A DNA stretch of 64,000 bases. It comes from Isochrysis galbana. Lineage: Eukaryota > Haptophyta > Isochrysidales > Isochrysidaceae. The stretch covers positions 3,724,821 to 3,788,820 of the forward strand of contig CM030931.1 of the NCBI GenBank assembly GCA_018136815.1, written 5' to 3'. Below are positions 61,495 through 64,000 of the stretch, piece by piece (the stretch's first letter is position 1; each line of letters opens with the position of its first letter). A program made the position numbers and the translations under genes. The notes below the pieces were generated by a model, which searched no databases, was not told the DNA's origin, and saw nothing but the letters and a program-made list of their open reading frames with translations.

Positions 61495-64000
61495 CTACGC
61501 AGTCTCCTTCATCATGCGAGATGACAGGGTTCGGAACCTTCTCCATCTAGAGTGGCGCGAACCTCTCACTGCGGGCCGCAGTAGGAGTAACCCCTCCGTG
61601 GCGCCCGGGGCCGGCTCCGTGCTACTCACAGCTTTCGGCACGCCCTCGCATCCACCATGCCCACCGAGCGGCGGAAGGACTGCGGCGTGGCCGTCCATAC
61701 GCCCAAGCCTGAGGCGCAGCACGGCGGTGAGCGCCCCGAATGCGTCGTGCCCATCGTCTGTTGGCTCGCCAAAGCACGAGCCGACAAGAGACGACCAAAA
61801 CAGCTGCCGCCATGCGCAGCCGAGCCGTCGCTGCATCGCAGCCAGCCGCTGCGAGTCCTCGACGGCCGCCCAGAGCGTGTTGGGGAGCTCTTGCAGGCGA
61901 TCCTTCGGTACGCGTATGGATATCTGCCGCCAGTCAATCACCTCCTCAAAGGGCAGCGCATCGTCGGCCCCCTCGCGGCCGAGCGAGAAGACAGGAACGC
62001 AGCCGTGAAAAATGGCAACCATGTGCCGCGTGGGGTCGCCCTCACCCTGACCACGCGGTACCCAGCAAAAGACGGAGGAAAGGCTCATGTTGATGGCGCT
62101 ACGCCTCGCACCCCCCGCCAACGAGTCAATGAGGACGAAGCCAGGCTCGGCACCGCCGCCACCTTTGCCGTCGCCACCATACAACCGGAAGATCTGCGTG
62201 CGCGCGCCACCGTGCCCGTGGTGCCCGCCGAACCACAGTAGGGTCGAGCGCCGTCGGTGCAGCTCATGTCTGTCAAAGTGAGGCGAGTGGGGTGACGATT
62301 GGCGCATCATGTCACACGACGGCTGGTCGGCGTGCGAGCCCCCGCCCGAAAGGAGCAGCAGCTGCGGGAGAGCGATGTCGACGCCTCGCATGAAGGACAC
62401 AGGAGGCGTCGTGCCGCCGTTGAATTGCAGCCCGAGCCAGCGCCGCGCGCGCGAGTCGGGTCTGAGGTCATCGGGAAGCTCACAGCTGCGAGCGGCCAGC
62501 ACTGCCGTCGGCTTCATGACTCCACGCCCAAAGAGGCCGCGCAGGAGCGGCCGGCCCAACACGTTGAAGCGCCACTCGGTCGCCTCACCGAGCAGGTGGA
62601 CGAGCTCGGCAAGAGCGCGCTGCCGGTGCGTGACCGTCTTCCCACCGGCACGTCCACTACTGCCCTCGGCGAGCCGCAGCAGTGCGTCCAGCCGCGCGTC
62701 AGCGTCAGGGCTGGCGAGCAGCCCAGGCGGTTGCGGATCCCATGGCACGCCGCAATCAAGGTCCGCAAGGTGGGAGCCAGTGCGAGCCAAGGCCGCCGCA
62801 GGCTGCTGTTCTGAGGGCGAGCCCGGGTCATGGCCACCGAGCACTCCTGCTCTTGTACGAGCCGCCCACTCCCTGGTAAGTCCGAGCGCGTACGGCTCGT
62901 GCGCAATGGCCGGCCACTCCTCCCGATCGTCATCCGAGTAGGAGAGCTGAAACGAGTCCATCGCCCCGCGCTCCGTTAGCAGGCACATCATGTGGCGCGC
63001 GAGACCTGGCAGTGGCGCCAATGTGAAATTCGAGAGCTGGCCCGACGGCGCGGTGGCGCTGGCAGCGAAGCGCGCGCCCGCCAAGGCCGCGCCGGGAGAG
63101 CCCGCCAGCTTCCACAGCGGCGAGCGCTCGCGCGCGTACCACAGCCGCGCGAGCAGCCGGTGGCCATCGATCACGAGCGGTGGCCCCGGCATGTAGACAA
63201 AGTCGGCGCGCTGAATATCGGCGGTTCGGTGGACTGAGCCGCGGAAGCGCGCGTGCAGCCTATCCTCAAATTGGCGCGCAAAGTCGACGCCGAAGCGGTA
63301 GACCGGCGGCAGGTCAAGCACATAAACGCGCGGGCGGGCCGATTGCAGCCCTGACCTGCGACCCCGCTGCTTGAGCCCGAGCGCACCGACCAACCTCGGG
63401 GCGCGCTCAGCGACCTCGGGCCGACCGGAGGCGCCCATTTGGATCGCGCAGTCCAGCCCCCAAAACCCGTCATCGCACTTGCAGAAGCCCTGCCAGTCAC
63501 AAACGCCGCGGCCGGAGCATTCACCCGGACAGGCGGGGCCCCAATGCGGCGCCCCACCTACTGCGGGATCGGCCGGGCGGCTGTGAGGTCTCGCACGTGG
63601 GTGCTCGCCCTCGCACATGGGCCCGCCAAAGCCGGCGCCTCGAAGCAACCCGCCGGCCACGAAGCAGCCGCACTGCGCCCGACCGTGCACGAGCTCACAC
63701 CAGCCGCGCCCGCCGCAGCTACGCGCGCAGCTCGAGAGCGGCACGAGCGGCACGAGAGGTGGGCGCCGCTCAGGTCCAAGCAGAGGCTCGACCTCGCTCA
63801 GAAGTAGAGGACCGAACTCTGGCTTGGTGACGAGGGCGGCGATGCGCGCACGCTGCTCGCGGATCGGCCGTAGCGCCGCCGCGACGTGCGCATGCTCGGC
63901 GTCCATCGGCCTGCGCTGCAGGGTGGGTGTTTGTCCCAGTTTGAGCGCATCGTGCGCCGCGCCAAACGAGAGCCTGCGCCACACTGTAAAGTTGGGCTGA
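61495..64000 (-). CDS. GT47 exostosin-family glycosyltransferase with EGF-like modules, partial
   Basis: The frame is open from 61495 to 63984. Its first codon there is GTG, and TTTACAG directly upstream looks like a splice acceptor, so the gene likely has 5' exon(s) beyond the window; an internal ATG at 63906 is the alternative. Order: an EGF-like Cys region (SCGGRGWCELVHGRAQCGC, then CSGRGVCDWQGFCKCDDGFW), RPRVYVLDLPPVYRF (start of the exostosin fold), a variable middle, LLWFGGHHGHGG, and the nucleotide-sugar region SVFCWVPRGQGEGDPTRHMV, FHGCVPVF, LPFEEVIDWRQISI. GT47 enzymes build wall or surface polysaccharides in the Golgi; this one probably makes scale or wall glycans (inference). A strong donor (GCT then GTGAGTAG, near 61628) suggests the last ~45 codons may be intronic and the true C terminus different. 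Confidence 0.82.
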   Translation of the reverse strand, partial: QPNFTVWRRLSFGAAHDALKLGQTPTLQRRPMDAEHAHVAAALRPIREQRARIAALVTKPEFGPLLLSEVEPLLGPERRPPLVPLVPLSSCARSCGGRGWCELVHGRAQCGCFVAGGLLRGAGFGGPMCEGEHPRARPHSRPADPAVGGAPHWGPACPGECSGRGVCDWQGFCKCDDGFWGLDCAIQMGASGRPEVAERAPRLVGALGLKQRGRRSGLQSARPRVYVLDLPPVYRFGVDFARQFEDRLHARFRGSVHRTADIQRADFVYMPGPPLVIDGHRLLARLWYARERSPLWKLAGSPGAALAGARFAASATAPSGQLSNFTLAPLPGLARHMMCLLTERGAMDSFQLSYSDDDREEWPAIAHEPYALGLTREWAARTRAGVLGGHDPGSPSEQQPAAALARTGSHLADLDCGVPWDPQPPGLLASPDADARLDALLRLAEGSSGRAGGKTVTHRQRALAELVHLLGEATEWRFNVLGRPLLRGLFGRGVMKPTAVLAARSCELPDDLRPDSRARRWLGLQFNGGTTPPVSFMRGVDIALPQLLLLSGGGSHADQPSCDMMRQSSPHSPHFDRHELHRRRSTLLWFGGHHGHGGARTQIFRLYGGDGKGGGGAEPGFVLIDSLAGGARRSAINMSLSSVFCWVPRGQGEGDPTRHMVAIFHGCVPVFSLGREGADDALPFEEVIDWRQISIRVPKDRLQELPNTLWAAVEDSQRLAAMQRRLGCAWRQLFWSSLVGSCFGEPTDDGHDAFGALTAVLRLRLGRMDGHAAVLPPLGGHGGCEGVPKAVSSTEPAPGATEGLLLLRPAVRGSRHSRWRRFRTLSSRMMKETA

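Noticed and set aside
61495-61627. C-terminal 45 codons of the GT47 gene taken as certain
   Set aside because: A strong GTGAGT donor precedes them, so they may be intron; I keep them only provisionally.

Overview
This is nuclear DNA from a eukaryote, most likely a unicellular alga with a secondary plastid; a haptophyte is my best guess, by inference only. The reasons: coding regions are very GC-rich and broken by short spliceosomal introns (about 50-430 bp); donors are often GTGCGC, GTGCGT or GTACGC, with one GC-AG intron; two chloroplast-type proteins (an FtsH protease and a UbiE-like methyltransferase) begin with secretory signal peptides, as in bipartite plastid targeting; one small protein carries a twin-arginine thylakoid-lumen signal. 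Long homopurine/homopyrimidine tracts, microsatellites and dispersed elements fill the space between genes. There are no operons, rRNA genes, CRISPR arrays or convincing tRNA genes.

Layout. 1.6-5.4 kb (+): three-exon gene ending in a GT23-like fucosyltransferase domain. 5.56-8.5 kb: nested and adjacent copies of an element family whose ends carry a small hairpin and an ATGGAGCG motif. 9.1-13.1 kb (-): three-exon gene joining two PH domains to a polyproline/WH2 actin-binding tail. 15.6-17.1 kb (+): PP2C phosphatase with a GC-AG intron. 17.7-18.8 kb: another copy of the element family with a 16-bp target duplication. 19.9-20.4 kb (+) and 21.1-22.7 kb (-): two unrecognised genes. 27.4-29.5 kb (-): ShK-like, proline-rich, single-pass membrane protein. 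30.6 kb and 50.9 kb: two copies of a 180-bp inverted-repeat element. 33.2-33.9 kb (-): decayed chromodomain Ty3/Gypsy fragment. 34.4-36.8 kb (-): five-exon F-box/ankyrin gene. 39.1-39.5 kb (-): Tat-targeted lumen protein. 42.1-42.9 kb: 136-bp tandem array next to a spliced F5/8C-like gene (42.9-44.2 kb, +). 45.65-47.7 kb (+): methyltransferase. 49.1-49.6 kb (+): MED8-like protein. 51.1-54.3 kb (+): nine-exon BRF1 (TFIIIB). 55.8-59.4 kb (-): ten-exon plastid FtsH. 61.5-64 kb (-): GT47 exostosin-like glycosyltransferase, running off the window end.

The genes are a mixed housekeeping set: RNA polymerase II and III factors, plastid maintenance, cytoskeleton, signalling and glycosylation. They do not form a cluster. 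The most unusual material is the hairpin/ATGGAGCG element family, the PH-WH2 fusion, a SAP-like motif inside BRF1, a cluster of three perfect palindromes at 25.84-25.93 kb, and the repeated placement of purine/pyrimidine tracts just 5' of start codons. Exon joins were worked out by hand from reading phase, GT/GC-AG signals and family conservation; no alignment program was run.
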